From Sulfurospirillum halorespirans DSM 13726 (lineage in GTDB: Bacteria > Campylobacterota > Campylobacteria > Campylobacterales > Sulfurospirillaceae), in assembly GCF_001723605.1 (NCBI RefSeq), contig NZ_CP017111.1:124001-188000 (forward strand): DNA of 64,000 nt. Direction: 5' to 3'. Under the pieces are notes generated by a model. The model was not told the DNA's origin, made no database searches, and saw only the letters and a list, made by a program, of their open reading frames with translations. A program made the position numbers and the translations under genes. How positions within the stretch are numbered: position 1 is the first letter of the stretch; each line of letters opens with the position of its first letter. Shown piece after piece: positions 53,987 to 63,674 of this stretch.

Positions 53987-54829
53987 ATGAAATTTGTTGG
54001 GGCACATGTCAGTGCCAGTGGCGGAGTCTTTAATGCTCCCATTAATGCCACAAAAATTGGAGCCAAAGCGTTTGCGCTCTTTACGAAAAATCAGCGTCAA
54101 TGGGAAGGAAAGTCTTTAACCCAAGAAGAGATTGATCGTTTTAAGGCCGAGTTAGAAAAAGCGCAGATTTTACCCAAACATGTGTTACCGCACGACAGCT
54201 ATCTGATCAATCTTGGGCATCCTGAGCTTGAAGCACGTGAAAAATCGTTGAATGCGTTCTTGGATGAGGTAAAACGCTGTGAAGCTTTGGGGCTTGATAA
54301 ACTCAATTTTCACCCAGGAAGCCATCTCAAACAGATCAGCGAAGAAGCCTGTTTGGAGCTGATTAGCGCTTCCATGAATGAGGTGTTACGTCAAACAAAC
54401 GGTGTGACCTTGGTTGTGGAAAATACCGCAGGTCAAGGAAGCAATATGGGTTACAAAATGGAACACCTAGGCTATCTTATGGAGCATTCTATCGATAAAG
54501 AGCGTGTCGGGGTTTGCATCGATACCTGCCATCTGTTTACTTCAGGTTACGATATCAGAAGTGAAGAAGCGTATAGGCAAACGATGGAAAAATTTGCTAC
54601 AATCGTCGGATTTAAGTATCTCAAGGGGATGCATCTCAATGATTCTAAGCCAGATTTGGGCACTCACGTTGATAGACATGACTCTATTGGCAAGGGGAAA
54701 TTAGGGGTAGAACCATTTCGGTTTATCATGAACGATGAACGCATGGATGAGATTCCTTTAATACTTGAAACGATCGATGATTCTATATGGGCAGAAGAGA
54801 TTGCACTGCTGTATAGTCTTGTCCAATAA
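53987..54829 (+). CDS. nfo: Endonuclease IV
   Basis: AP endonuclease for base-excision repair, 280 residues. Starts [13 protein letters not shown]; the trinuclear zinc residues appear in [25 protein letters not shown] and MHLNDSK. AAAGGA precedes the ATG. It is 10 bp after the lipoprotein gene. Confidence 0.96.
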   Translation: MKFVGAHVSASGGVFNAPINATKIGAKAFALFTKNQRQWEGKSLTQEEIDRFKAELEKAQILPKHVLPHDSYLINLGHPELEAREKSLNAFLDEVKRCEALGLDKLNFHPGSHLKQISEEACLELISASMNEVLRQTNGVTLVVENTAGQGSNMGYKMEHLGYLMEHSIDKERVGVCIDTCHLFTSGYDIRSEEAYRQTMEKFATIVGFKYLKGMHLNDSKPDLGTHVDRHDSIGKGKLGVEPFRFIMNDERMDEIPLILETIDDSIWAEEIALLYSLVQ

Positions 54830-54848
54830 AACATTCTAAGGACAATCT

Positions 54849-56087
54849 ATGACACAAACGGTAAGAGTTGCTACGTTACTCAGTCTGAGTGCGGCGACGC
54901 TTTTGGCTTCAGGATACCGTATCCCTGAACAATCTTTAAACTCAGTAGCGCTCAGTGCGGCGTATGTAGCAGGTGCCAATGGTGCCGATGCGAGTTATTA
55001 CAACCCTGCAAACATGTCTTTTATGGCAAGCGGTGCTTACACTGAGGTTGCATTAACGTATATTAATCTACCCGAAGTTAATTTTGATGGTGCTGTCTCT
55101 TCGATGGATGGAAATTCTAAAGAAGAAGAATTTTTAATGCCAAACTTGCATTATGTCTCACCGATGGTGGGCAATTGGCGTTACGGTCTTTCTATTACAG
55201 CACCAGCTGGTCTTTCAAAACGTTGGGATGAAGCCTTTGCTAAATCAAGTTCTGAAGAGTTTACATTAACGGTTATTGAAGTTAATCCAACGGTTAGTTA
55301 TCTTGTGAATGAACAACTCTCACTGGGTTTTGGTTTGCGTGGCGTTTATACCGATGGTGTGGTAAAAAGCAATGCAAGCAATATCTTAACACGTGACTTA
55401 GAAGGTGATTCAATTGATTTTGGTTACAATCTAGCTATTAGCTACAAACCAATTAAAGATGTAACCTTGGCTGCAACGTATCGTTCCAAAGTGGATTTAA
55501 CCGTTGAAGGAGATGCCAAACTCAATTATTTAGGTGGTTTAGGCGGAAGTCCTGGAAGCTATAGTGGAGATGCTTCTGTTACTATTCCACTGCCCGCTTC
55601 TTTGGCATTAGCAGCAGCGTATACCTATGAGAAAACAACCGTAGAATTTGTGTTTGAGAGAACCTATTGGTCAAGTTATAAAGATTTAGATTTTGACTAT
55701 GATGGTACTTTAAGCAATGCTGTATTAGTTGCAAAATTTGATAGCCCTATTGCCAAAAATTGGAAAGATTCCAATGCGTATCGTATTGGTTTAAGTCATC
55801 AATGCACTGATAATCTCAAAATGATGCTTGGTTTTGCGATCGATAATTCACCCGTTCCAAGTAATACGCTTGGTTTTGAACTTCCCGATTCGGATGCCAA
55901 GCTCTACTCCATTGGTTTTGAATACGCAATGAGCCAAAATCTTAAAGTAGGTTTGGCATACCTTTATGACGATAAAGAAGATCGAACGGTCCACAACAAT
56001 ACGGGAGGAACATCGGTAGCGCCATCAGGTACCTTCACCGATTCATCTGCCCATCTTTTAACAGCATCACTCAAATATAAGTTTTAA
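54849..56087 (+). CDS. FadL/OmpP1-type outer-membrane protein
   Basis: 412 residues with a signal peptide (ending LASG) and a family start SGYRIPEQSLNSVALSAAYVAGANGADASYYNPANM, then beta strands ending in the C-terminal LKYKF, as in outer-membrane barrels. FadL proteins take up hydrophobic compounds including long-chain fatty acids. The downstream acyl-CoA ligase supports a fatty-acid or hydrocarbon role. Confidence 0.92.
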   Translation: MTQTVRVATLLSLSAATLLASGYRIPEQSLNSVALSAAYVAGANGADASYYNPANMSFMASGAYTEVALTYINLPEVNFDGAVSSMDGNSKEEEFLMPNLHYVSPMVGNWRYGLSITAPAGLSKRWDEAFAKSSSEEFTLTVIEVNPTVSYLVNEQLSLGFGLRGVYTDGVVKSNASNILTRDLEGDSIDFGYNLAISYKPIKDVTLAATYRSKVDLTVEGDAKLNYLGGLGGSPGSYSGDASVTIPLPASLALAAAYTYEKTTVEFVFERTYWSSYKDLDFDYDGTLSNAVLVAKFDSPIAKNWKDSNAYRIGLSHQCTDNLKMMLGFAIDNSPVPSNTLGFELPDSDAKLYSIGFEYAMSQNLKVGLAYLYDDKEDRTVHNNTGGTSVAPSGTFTDSSAHLLTASLKYKF

Positions 56088-57658
56088 TGATGCTCACCTA
56101 TCCGTATCAAAATTTTTATGAGATCATGGAGGCCAATGCTAAAAATGATCCTAAAAAAACGGCTATTTTTATGGATGACCACAAAGTATCGTATGTGAAG
56201 CTTAAGCATCACATCGATACGTTTGCGCGTTTTTTGGAATTTAGCAGTATTAAAAGTGGAGATCGGGTTGCCATGATTGTGGGCAACTCGGTGGAGTTTA
56301 TTGTCTCTTTATTTGCGATTACGAAGATTGGAGCGATTGCCGTACCTCTGAATACCTTTTTGAAAAAAGAGGAGTTTGAGTATATCTTGAATGATTGCAG
56401 TGCCAAAATGCTGGTCTGCTCCGCCTCGTTTGCCAATGAGACTAAAAACTTACTGGATACAACGAAGATTGAAAAGATCATTTGGTGCGATGATTATCCT
56501 CATTTGGATGAACGCAATTATAGCTTTAGCGAAATTGATGCAAGCGCGGACAGACATGGCTATGTAACCAAAAAGCCAAAATTGGATGATTTGGCCTGTA
56601 TCGTTTATACATCAGGCACAACGGGAAAACCCAAAGGCGCTATGCTCTCGTATCGCAATATCTTCTCCAATGCGATCTCAGGCGCAGACTCATTTCACAT
56701 TACATGTAAAGATCGTTTCATCGTTTTTTTACCGATGTTTCACAGCTTTACGCTCTCCATTATGGTGCTGTTGCCCCTCTTTACGTGCTCTAGCATTGTT
56801 ATCGTGCGTTCGGTTTTTCCTTTTGCCAATGTGCTTAAACAGACCCTGCTCAAACGTGTGACCATTTTCCTTGGCGTTCCAACCTTATACAACGCGCTGT
56901 TGAAAGCAAAAATTCCATGGTATTTTATGTGGTTCAATCAGGTGCGTATTTTTATCTCAGGCAGTGCGCCACTCAGTGAGCAATCCTTGAATGATTTTAA
57001 CGCCAAATTTAAAAAAGCGACGCTTTTAGAAGGCTATGGGCTTAGTGAGTGTTCGCCTGCGGTGTGTGTGAACCGATTGGATCACCAAAAACCGCTCTCG
57101 GTTGGTTTACCGCTTCCAAGTTATGAAGTGAAAATCGTCAATGAAGAGCGCGTTGAGGTCAAAACAGGCGAAGTGGGTGAAATTATGGTGAAAGGCGATT
57201 GCGTAATGCAAGGTTATCTTAACCATGCCGATGCGACCGATGAGACCATCATCAATGGCTGGCTTTTAACGGGTGATTTGGGTAAAAAAGATAGCGATGG
57301 CTTCATTTACATTGTGGATCGTAAAAAAGATCTGATTATCTCCAAAGGAATCAACATTTACCCTAGAGAAATCGAAGAGATTATCTATAAATACGAAGGG
57401 ATAGATGCGGTTGCGGTGATTGGTATTCGGGATGAACAGACCAAAGACGAAGAGGTTCTCGCTTTTATTCAACTCAAAGAAGGCGTGGAGATTCAAGAGA
57501 GCGAATTACGCGCTTATCTTAAGCAACATGTGGCAAATTTCAAGTTACCGAAGCATATTTACTTTGTTGAAGAGCTTCCTAAGAATGCAACGGGTAAGGT
57601 TCTAAAGCGTGTTTTAAAAGAAAATGTCAAAAATGGTGGAATCTTACGTAAAAGATAG
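56087..57658 (+). CDS. Long-chain acyl-CoA ligase family protein
   Basis: 523 residues, AMP-binding enzyme that activates a carboxylate to CoA thioester. Motifs: phosphate loop YTSGTTGKPKGAM, then GYGLSE, and the hinge region STGDLG-like LLTGDLGKKDSDG with RKKDLIISKG; the catalytic lysine lies in NATGKVLKR. It overlaps the fadL-like stop by 1 bp, so the pair probably takes up and activates fatty acids or a related substrate. fadD is possible but specificity is unproven. TTACATGTAA at 56700 is read as TCK. Confidence 0.92.
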   Translation: MMLTYPYQNFYEIMEANAKNDPKKTAIFMDDHKVSYVKLKHHIDTFARFLEFSSIKSGDRVAMIVGNSVEFIVSLFAITKIGAIAVPLNTFLKKEEFEYILNDCSAKMLVCSASFANETKNLLDTTKIEKIIWCDDYPHLDERNYSFSEIDASADRHGYVTKKPKLDDLACIVYTSGTTGKPKGAMLSYRNIFSNAISGADSFHITCKDRFIVFLPMFHSFTLSIMVLLPLFTCSSIVIVRSVFPFANVLKQTLLKRVTIFLGVPTLYNALLKAKIPWYFMWFNQVRIFISGSAPLSEQSLNDFNAKFKKATLLEGYGLSECSPAVCVNRLDHQKPLSVGLPLPSYEVKIVNEERVEVKTGEVGEIMVKGDCVMQGYLNHADATDETIINGWLLTGDLGKKDSDGFIYIVDRKKDLIISKGINIYPREIEEIIYKYEGIDAVAVIGIRDEQTKDEEVLAFIQLKEGVEIQESELRAYLKQHVANFKLPKHIYFVEELPKNATGKVLKRVLKENVKNGGILRKR

Positions 57659-57762
57659 AGATTAACTTTTTAACCAAAGGGTTATTTTATCATCATCTTG
57701 TCATCATATATTTCCATGTAGTCGTATAATAATATTTTTACTATGGATCAAAAGGCTTTGTA

Positions 57763-59496
57763 TTGCAGTATTTGATAGATTTTTTAGAGAGTAAAACGGT
57801 TCAAACATCCACAATTTATGAACATCTTAAATGTTCGATTGACGAAGCAAAATTTTTACAATTGATGACCAAAGAGTACGTGCAAGGCTCTGTTGATCTC
57901 GGTGTTGGGGAGATTTTGATTAAGCTTTTTGGCGATAAAAAGTATGCGCATCTGCAAAAACTCTCGTTGGTGAAAGAGTTAATCGAGCAAGGGTGGATTG
58001 TGCAAAACAATTTTCTAACCTCAAAGATCATGGATGTCTCCAACTTAGAGCTCTTAAACAGCAGTGTTACGCTGAGTTCTGCTTTTTTAAAGCTCTTAGA
58101 AGAGGGAACTCTAGAGGTTGTGTTACCAGACGTTACGCCATACGCCGATCATCTTGAATATCTTAAAGATCAATTTTTCAGAATTGAGCTGTATCAAAAA
58201 CTAAGCCAAACCAAACACAATGCAACGGAAAATTCGCCCAGCATTGGACGCCTTAAAAATAAACTCGATCTTTTAGAAAGTCGCATCGTTGAGCGTATCA
58301 AAGTCACTCAAAACGAGATCATCGTTGAAACTATTTTCAAAGACAATGAGCTAAGTCCTAAAGAGCAACTCATTTTTTTAGCCCTTCTCAAAGAGGAGTA
58401 TGCCGGTGAGTTTGAGAGTTTGCGCGATATGAACACACTCATTAGTCTTATCAGCGTCGATGATTATGAGAAGATCAAAAACCGTTCTTTATTGGAAGAG
58501 GGCTCAAAGCTTATCGAAAATCTCATTATTGACTACGATGAGATGCTCAGTACCTTTGGTGGTGTGACGCGAAGTTTTTTTATCTCTGAAGAGATTTTGC
58601 AAAAAATAATGCACCCCAATAAAGAGAAAAAAAGCAAGAAAATTAAACTCGATATGCTCATTGGTGAGCAAGAACTTTTTGAACTGATCGACCCTAAGAC
58701 TAATTTAGATGATGTGATTTTGCATCCAAAAACCAAAGAAGTGCTTGATAATTTACTGAAACAAATTGATAAAAATGTGGTGAAATTGCTTCGAGAATGG
58801 GGCATAAAAGAGCGTCGCAGTGGCATTGATGCCAAGATCATTCTTTATGGCGCTCCAGGAACGGGTAAAACGATGACAGCGCTCTCTTTGGCTAAGTCGA
58901 TGAAAAAGCGCGTGCTCAGTTTTGATTGCTCCAAGATTCTCTCTAAGTACGTCGGCGAGAGTGAGAAAAATGTGCGCAGTATTTTTGACACCTACAAAGA
59001 GCTGTGCAAAAAGACGAAAAGTGAACCATTATTGCTTCTCAATGAAGCCGATCAATTTTTAAGTGCACGCTCCACCGACAGCGGCGCCAGTGCGGATAAA
59101 ATGCACAATCAGATGCAAAATATCTTTTTAGAGCAGATTGAGCGTTTCGATGGACTACTTATTGCAACTACGAACCTTTTGGAGACGATCGATCCCGCAT
59201 TTTCAAGGCGTTTTGACTATAAAATCGCTTTTGAAAAGCCTGATTTGAAGCAACGTATTGAGCTTTGGAAAAAGCTTTTACCTGAAAATGCTACCTATGA
59301 AGAGGGTTTAGATATTGAAAAACTCGCTTCATATCCGCTTACGGGTGGGCAGATCAAAGTCGTGCTTAAAAATACAGCGCTCAAAGTCGCTGCCAAAGCA
59401 AAACCGCTGTTTACATTTGAAGATTTTAAACTCTCGATTGACCGCGAAACCAAAGGCGCCTTTGGCGACGCAAAATCCGTTGGATTTATGAATTAA
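57763..59496 (+). CDS. AAA+ ATPase with N-terminal helical domain
   Basis: 577 residues, TTG start at 57763 with AAAGG 8 bases upstream; a nearby ATG is out of frame. The first about 330 residues are charged and helical with no recognised domain. The AAA+ module has Walker A YGAPGTGKTMT (about 363-373), a Walker B written LLLLNEAD (Asn for the usual Asp), sensor 1 ATTN and arginine finger FSRRFD. NEAD variants are found in other bacterial AAA proteins. Membrane-protein or protein-complex remodelling is a guess. It stands alone. Confidence 0.88.
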   Translation: MQYLIDFLESKTVQTSTIYEHLKCSIDEAKFLQLMTKEYVQGSVDLGVGEILIKLFGDKKYAHLQKLSLVKELIEQGWIVQNNFLTSKIMDVSNLELLNSSVTLSSAFLKLLEEGTLEVVLPDVTPYADHLEYLKDQFFRIELYQKLSQTKHNATENSPSIGRLKNKLDLLESRIVERIKVTQNEIIVETIFKDNELSPKEQLIFLALLKEEYAGEFESLRDMNTLISLISVDDYEKIKNRSLLEEGSKLIENLIIDYDEMLSTFGGVTRSFFISEEILQKIMHPNKEKKSKKIKLDMLIGEQELFELIDPKTNLDDVILHPKTKEVLDNLLKQIDKNVVKLLREWGIKERRSGIDAKIILYGAPGTGKTMTALSLAKSMKKRVLSFDCSKILSKYVGESEKNVRSIFDTYKELCKKTKSEPLLLLNEADQFLSARSTDSGASADKMHNQMQNIFLEQIERFDGLLIATTNLLETIDPAFSRRFDYKIAFEKPDLKQRIELWKKLLPENATYEEGLDIEKLASYPLTGGQIKVVLKNTALKVAAKAKPLFTFEDFKLSIDRETKGAFGDAKSVGFMN

Positions 59497-59522
59497 AGGC
59501 ATAGACAAGCCTTTTTGAGTGT

Positions 59523-59532
59523 TTACATGTAA
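59523..59532. repeat. TTACATGTAA palindrome between AAA gene and nuoA
   Basis: Exact copy, extended to GTTTACATGTAAAC (14-bp perfect palindrome, 59521-59534). A weak hairpin (AAAGGC/GCCTTT with a T-run, 59495-59516) that could end the AAA transcript lies just before it. Confidence 0.9.
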
Positions 59533-59621
59533 ACATTCAGATGGATTTGTTGAGAAATGATAGATTCTGCCTCGTTAGAGGCAAGCTTCAGCATCCTAGT
59601 GGTTAAATGTAGCTATTTAAG

Positions 59622-59646
59622 CTTTGCTTAAATAGCGTGATAAAAT
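59622..59646 (+). promoter_or_regulatory. Perfect 11-bp hairpin just upstream of nuoA
   Basis: GCTATTTAAGC, loop TTT, GCTTAAATAGC. It ends 14 bases before the nuoA start. It has no T-run for termination, so it may be an operator or an mRNA 5' stabiliser for the nuo operon. Confidence 0.6.
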
Positions 59647-59660
59647 GAATGAATGAAGGA

Positions 59661-60065
59661 ATGATGATGACCCCTTTGTCGCATATGGATTTTGCCCATC
59701 CCTATTTTGGAGCTTTTTTCCTCCTTGTTTTTGGTGCCGTTGTCTTTTATGGCATTACCGTCTTAGCACGTGTCGTTAGCCGTAAAATGGCGCGACTCGA
59801 TACGGAAAAACTCAAACTCAGCATTTACGAATGCGGTCCTGAAGTGACCAAACAGCCCAATAAAATTTCGGCACATTTTTACCTTTTTGCACTTTTGTTT
59901 ATTTTATTTGATGTGGAGATTATCTTCATGTTTCCGTGGGCGGTGGATTTTAAAGTTTTAGGCATGTTTGGGTTTGTTGAGATGATTTTATTTGTCATTG
60001 TTTTAACCATTGGTTTTGCATACGCATGGAAAAAAGGAGCGCTCGAATGGCACAGCATAAGATAA
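59661..60065 (+). CDS. nuoA: NADH-quinone oxidoreductase-like complex I subunit A
   Basis: Membrane subunit with three helices; 134 residues from ATG 59661 (ATGs at 59664/59667 also fit GAAGGA better; exact start uncertain). Family segment YECGPEV is read as [14 protein letters not shown], and [17 protein letters not shown] is the typical helix. First gene of the nuo operon; overlaps nuoB. Confidence 0.93.
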   Translation: MMMTPLSHMDFAHPYFGAFFLLVFGAVVFYGITVLARVVSRKMARLDTEKLKLSIYECGPEVTKQPNKISAHFYLFALLFILFDVEIIFMFPWAVDFKVLGMFGFVEMILFVIVLTIGFAYAWKKGALEWHSIR

Positions 60066-60556
60066 ATTACCTTCAAGAAGCAGGTCTTCCTGTGGCACTC
60101 ACCACAGTCGATAAGTTGGTTCAATGGGGTAGAAGTAACTCGTTGTGGCCACTCACTTATGGCCTTGCCTGTTGTGCGATTGAGATGATGGCAACGGGTG
60201 CGAGTCGTTATGACTTTGACCGTTTTGGAACGATTTTTAGGGCGAGCCCTAGACAAGCCGATGTCATCGTCATTGCAGGAACACTTACCAAAAAGCACGC
60301 GCCGTTTATGCGTCGTTTGTATGACCAGATGCCCGATCCAAAATGGGTCATTAGTATGGGAAGTTGCGCTAATACGGGTGGTATGTTCAACACCTATGCA
60401 ACCGTTCAAGGCGCTGATCGCATTATTCCTGTGGATATTTACCTTCCAGGGTGCGCGCCTCGTCCTGAAACCCTCCAATACGCACTTATGCTCCTCCAAA
60501 AGAAAATTCGAACCGAGAAAGCATCACGCAGACTTGCTCCCAAAAGGTTGGTATGA
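60047..60556 (+). CDS. nuoB: Complex I subunit B
   Basis: 169 residues from ATG 60047 ([10 protein letters not shown]), behind AAGGAG. It carries the N2 4Fe-4S cluster; cysteines are in [17 protein letters not shown] and PGCAPRPE. Sits at the quinone-site junction with NuoD. Confidence 0.96.
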   Translation: MAQHKINYLQEAGLPVALTTVDKLVQWGRSNSLWPLTYGLACCAIEMMATGASRYDFDRFGTIFRASPRQADVIVIAGTLTKKHAPFMRRLYDQMPDPKWVISMGSCANTGGMFNTYATVQGADRIIPVDIYLPGCAPRPETLQYALMLLQKKIRTEKASRRLAPKRLV

Positions 60557-61353
60557 TGAGACATTACAGCGATAAACAAAACGTTCAAAAAAAGTCGTAT
60601 TACAGCGATCGTTACTTCGTAGCCCCTCAAATTCCTAAAGAGGCTGTGGAGAGTGACGAAATCTTTGCCAATGATGTAAAAGTATTGCAAGAGAGTTTTG
60701 AGATCAAAGAGGCGTATATTCAAAGGGGGCAATTGGTTGTTTATATTGACCCAAAAGATAACGTCGATGTTTTAACGATGCTAAGAGATCAGCTCTCTTA
60801 CAATTTTTTAAGTGAACACAGCGCGATTGACTGGTTAGCCAAAAGTGGTGAATTTGAAATTTTTTACCAAATGCTCTCCACCTCAAAACGCAAGCGCATG
60901 CGTGTGAAATGTTTTATCAAAGAGAAAGAGGTGCTTAAAAGCGTGATTGGCGTTTACAAAAGTGCGGATTGGGCAGAGCGTGAGATGTACGATATGTTCG
61001 GTGTTATTATCAGTGGACATCCGTATATGAAACGTATTTTAATGCCCGATGATTGGTATGACCATCCGCTTCGCAAAACCTATCCGTTGCACGGCGATGA
61101 AGTGGCGCAATGGTATGAAATCGATAAGATTTTTGGCAAAGAGTATCGTGACATCATAGGACCCGAAGATCGTGATAGTGCGCGCGTGGATGTGAACGAC
61201 ACGTACCGTTTTGCGCACCTTAACCACGAAGTTCCTTTTGGTGCTGAACCAAGTCAGGAAAAAACAAACATCGATTACCAAGAAGAGGGTGGCGTATTTA
61301 TCGTGAAAAAACTCAAAAAAGAAGATGCTAAAATCGTGAAAGAGAGATACTAA
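60553..61353 (+). CDS. nuoC: Complex I subunit C
   Basis: 266 residues with the 30-kDa family blocks ERDMYDMFG-like sequence [11 protein letters not shown] and KTYPLHG. Separate from nuoD, unlike the CD fusion in E. coli. It overlaps nuoB by 4 bp. Confidence 0.95.
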   Translation: MMRHYSDKQNVQKKSYYSDRYFVAPQIPKEAVESDEIFANDVKVLQESFEIKEAYIQRGQLVVYIDPKDNVDVLTMLRDQLSYNFLSEHSAIDWLAKSGEFEIFYQMLSTSKRKRMRVKCFIKEKEVLKSVIGVYKSADWAEREMYDMFGVIISGHPYMKRILMPDDWYDHPLRKTYPLHGDEVAQWYEIDKIFGKEYRDIIGPEDRDSARVDVNDTYRFAHLNHEVPFGAEPSQEKTNIDYQEEGGVFIVKKLKKEDAKIVKERY

Positions 61354-61355
61354 TC

Positions 61356-62582
61356 ATGCAAAAAGTCAATCGTCTAAAACCTTTTTTTGAGAATATTGCT
61401 TTTGAGCGTGAAGACAATCATATGATCGTTAACTTTGGCCCACAGCACCCAAGTGCACACGGTCAGCTTCGTTTGATTTTAGAACTCGATGGCGAGAAAG
61501 TGAGCAAAGCGACTCCTGATATTGGCTATTTGCACCGCGGTATGGAGAAGATGGCTGAAAATATGATCTACAACGAATTTTTGCCAACGACCGATCGAAT
61601 GGATTATATTGCCGCAACTGCCAATAACTACGGCTTTGCGCTCTCGGTTGAAAAACTCATCGGTCTTGAAGTGCCAAGACGTGCTAAAGTGATTCGTATG
61701 ATGCTTTTGGAGCTTAACCGCATCTCTTCTCACCTCTTTTGGCTCGCAACGCATGCCCTTGATGTGGGCGCGATGACGATTTTCCTTTACACCTTTAGAG
61801 AGCGAGAATACACGCTGGATTTGATCGAAGATTATTGTGGTGCGCGTTTGACGCACTCTTCGGTGAGAATCGGTGGTGTGCCACTGGATTTGCCAAAGGG
61901 ATGGATTGACGGGCTCAATAAATTTATTAACCATTTGCCGCTTGATATTGCAGATTACGAAGGCTTACTTGACCAAAACCGTATCTGGAAAATGCGTTTG
62001 GAAGATGTGGGCGTTGTGAGCCCTGAACAAGCGCAAAGTTGGGGCTGTTCAGGACCGATGCTCAGAGGAAGTGGCATTGCATGGGATATTCGCAAAGAAG
62101 AGCCGTATGAACTCTACGATGAAGTGGAGTTTGATGTGCCTGTAAGTACGACCTGCGATAGTTATGGAAGGTATAAGCTTCACATGGAAGAGATGCGCCA
62201 AAGTGTTCGCATTCTCAAGCAACTCATTCCGATGTATGCGGAGACCTCACCCGAAATTATGGCCCATGCGCCTCAATATATCTCTGCGCCTAAAGAGCAG
62301 ATTATGACGCAAAATTATTCGTTGATGCAGCATTTTGTCCTTGTAACACAAGGGATGCGTCCTCCTGTTGGAGAAGTGTATGTGGCGACCGAATCACCTA
62401 AGGGGGAACTTGGTTTTTACATCAACTCTCAGGGCGATCCGTATCCTTACAGGTTGAAGCTTCGTGCGCCAAGTTTTTTCCATACGGCACTTTTACAAGA
62501 GATTTTAGTGGGTGAATATTTAGCCGACGTGGTTGCGATTATTGGTAACGCGAACATCGTCTTTGGCGAAATTGACAGATAG
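61356..62582 (+). CDS. nuoD: Complex I subunit D
   Basis: 408 residues with the 49-kDa family start [15 protein letters not shown], used in quinone binding with the PSAHG loop. Ends VFGEIDR as in the family. In-frame, 2 bp after nuoC. Confidence 0.96.
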   Translation: MQKVNRLKPFFENIAFEREDNHMIVNFGPQHPSAHGQLRLILELDGEKVSKATPDIGYLHRGMEKMAENMIYNEFLPTTDRMDYIAATANNYGFALSVEKLIGLEVPRRAKVIRMMLLELNRISSHLFWLATHALDVGAMTIFLYTFREREYTLDLIEDYCGARLTHSSVRIGGVPLDLPKGWIDGLNKFINHLPLDIADYEGLLDQNRIWKMRLEDVGVVSPEQAQSWGCSGPMLRGSGIAWDIRKEEPYELYDEVEFDVPVSTTCDSYGRYKLHMEEMRQSVRILKQLIPMYAETSPEIMAHAPQYISAPKEQIMTQNYSLMQHFVLVTQGMRPPVGEVYVATESPKGELGFYINSQGDPYPYRLKLRAPSFFHTALLQEILVGEYLADVVAIIGNANIVFGEIDR

Positions 62583-62591
62583 GAGAAGGCG

Positions 62592-62831
62592 ATGCAACGG
62601 TATGATTTACGCCATTTAGGGGATGATTTTTACGGACGTATGCTTGAGATCATCGATGAGACAGCGATAGGTGAAGTATCTATCTTTATGTTTGAGATCG
62701 GTGATTTCTCTCCTGTTCAAAAAAGCGCAGATGTGATTAAAGAGGCGGGGTGGACACTCATGAACTCGTTGAAATTCAATGAAGCCGACTGGACGATTGT
62801 CGTTAAAAAAGTGAAAAGTGAAGTAGCATAG
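62592..62831 (+). CDS. Short complex I-associated protein in the nuoE position
   Basis: 79 residues, no cysteine cluster, so it cannot hold the 2Fe-2S centre of NuoE. It matches in place and size the Campylobacterota proteins HP1264/Cj1575c. In these bacteria the NADH-binding module is missing and the complex is thought to take electrons from flavodoxin or another carrier. Start ATG 62592, AGGAGA upstream. Confidence 0.85.
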   Translation: MQRYDLRHLGDDFYGRMLEIIDETAIGEVSIFMFEIGDFSPVQKSADVIKEAGWTLMNSLKFNEADWTIVVKKVKSEVA

Positions 62832-63674
62832 ATGGTAAAGAAGCAATTTATAGAAGCCTTAAATCAGCCGAGCCAAGACGCTTTTGCGTTTACATGTAAA
62901 GAGTTTGATCTTATTATTTGTCTAGGAACGCTTCCTTCTCGCCATGACACAACACTCTTGGAAGATTTGAGTGCGAGTGAGGCTAAAGTGGTCTATCTCT
63001 TTACGATGGAAGATTCCGATTTGGTTGAAAAAAGTACTTTTTTTAGCCGCTATGAAGTGGGTGCAGAAGAGGGTGTATTGGCACTTCTTGCCAAAAGTTT
63101 TCTTTTACATGTAAAGCTTCCAGAAACTGTTCAAAACTATTTTGAAGAACTCGATGAGGGTTACATCAGTGCGGAGAGCAATCTAGGCGAAGAAGAGATT
63201 GAAGAGATCGAAGCGTTGTATCAAGAGGCTAACCGTGTGCTGATTGTTTTAGGTGATGATCTGATACGTCATCCACAAGCTGCTTCTATTGCACATCTTG
63301 CAGGATTGATCGCAAAGTTTGGCAAAGCGAAATTGCTTGTTGTGGGTAGCACACCTGAAATGATTGTCTCATCACACAATGAGAGCGTTTTAGGCGCAGT
63401 TGAAAATCTGAAAAGTTTTGATGGGGTTGTGGTTTACCAATGCCCTGTAACGCAAGCGGATGAAGAGCAACTTCTCATCGGTTCCGCCCAGTTTCAAATG
63501 GCAGCCAAAGTGCAAAACAACGACAAAATCACGGTTGCCATCAACCAAGAGGTCTATCCGCGCACCTTTGTTCGCGACGATAGTTTAAAAGGCGTGATCG
63601 CTTTAATGCCCTGTGCGAAAGCGGACTCTAACTATCCCTACCATGTAGTAAAAATAGTGAAGGCAGAGCAATGA
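62832..63674 (+). CDS. Complex I-associated protein in the nuoF position
   Basis: 280 residues; starts 1 base after the previous stop and overlaps nuoG by 4 bp. No NADH/FMN motif or 4Fe-4S cysteines of NuoF are present. By position and size it corresponds to HP1265/Cj1574c. Predicted accessory electron-input subunit. It contains two TTACATGTAA copies (62890-62899 as FTCK, 63105-63114 as LLHV). Confidence 0.85.
   Translation: MVKKQFIEALNQPSQDAFAFTCKEFDLIICLGTLPSRHDTTLLEDLSASEAKVVYLFTMEDSDLVEKSTFFSRYEVGAEEGVLALLAKSFLLHVKLPETVQNYFEELDEGYISAESNLGEEEIEEIEALYQEANRVLIVLGDDLIRHPQAASIAHLAGLIAKFGKAKLLVVGSTPEMIVSSHNESVLGAVENLKSFDGVVVYQCPVTQADEEQLLIGSAQFQMAAKVQNNDKITVAINQEVYPRTFVRDDSLKGVIALMPCAKADSNYPYHVVKIVKAEQ

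Noticed and set aside
59879..60499. 206-residue minus-strand frame opposite nuoA/nuoB
   Set aside because: Covers conserved nuo genes with intact motifs; no ribosome-binding site or family match.
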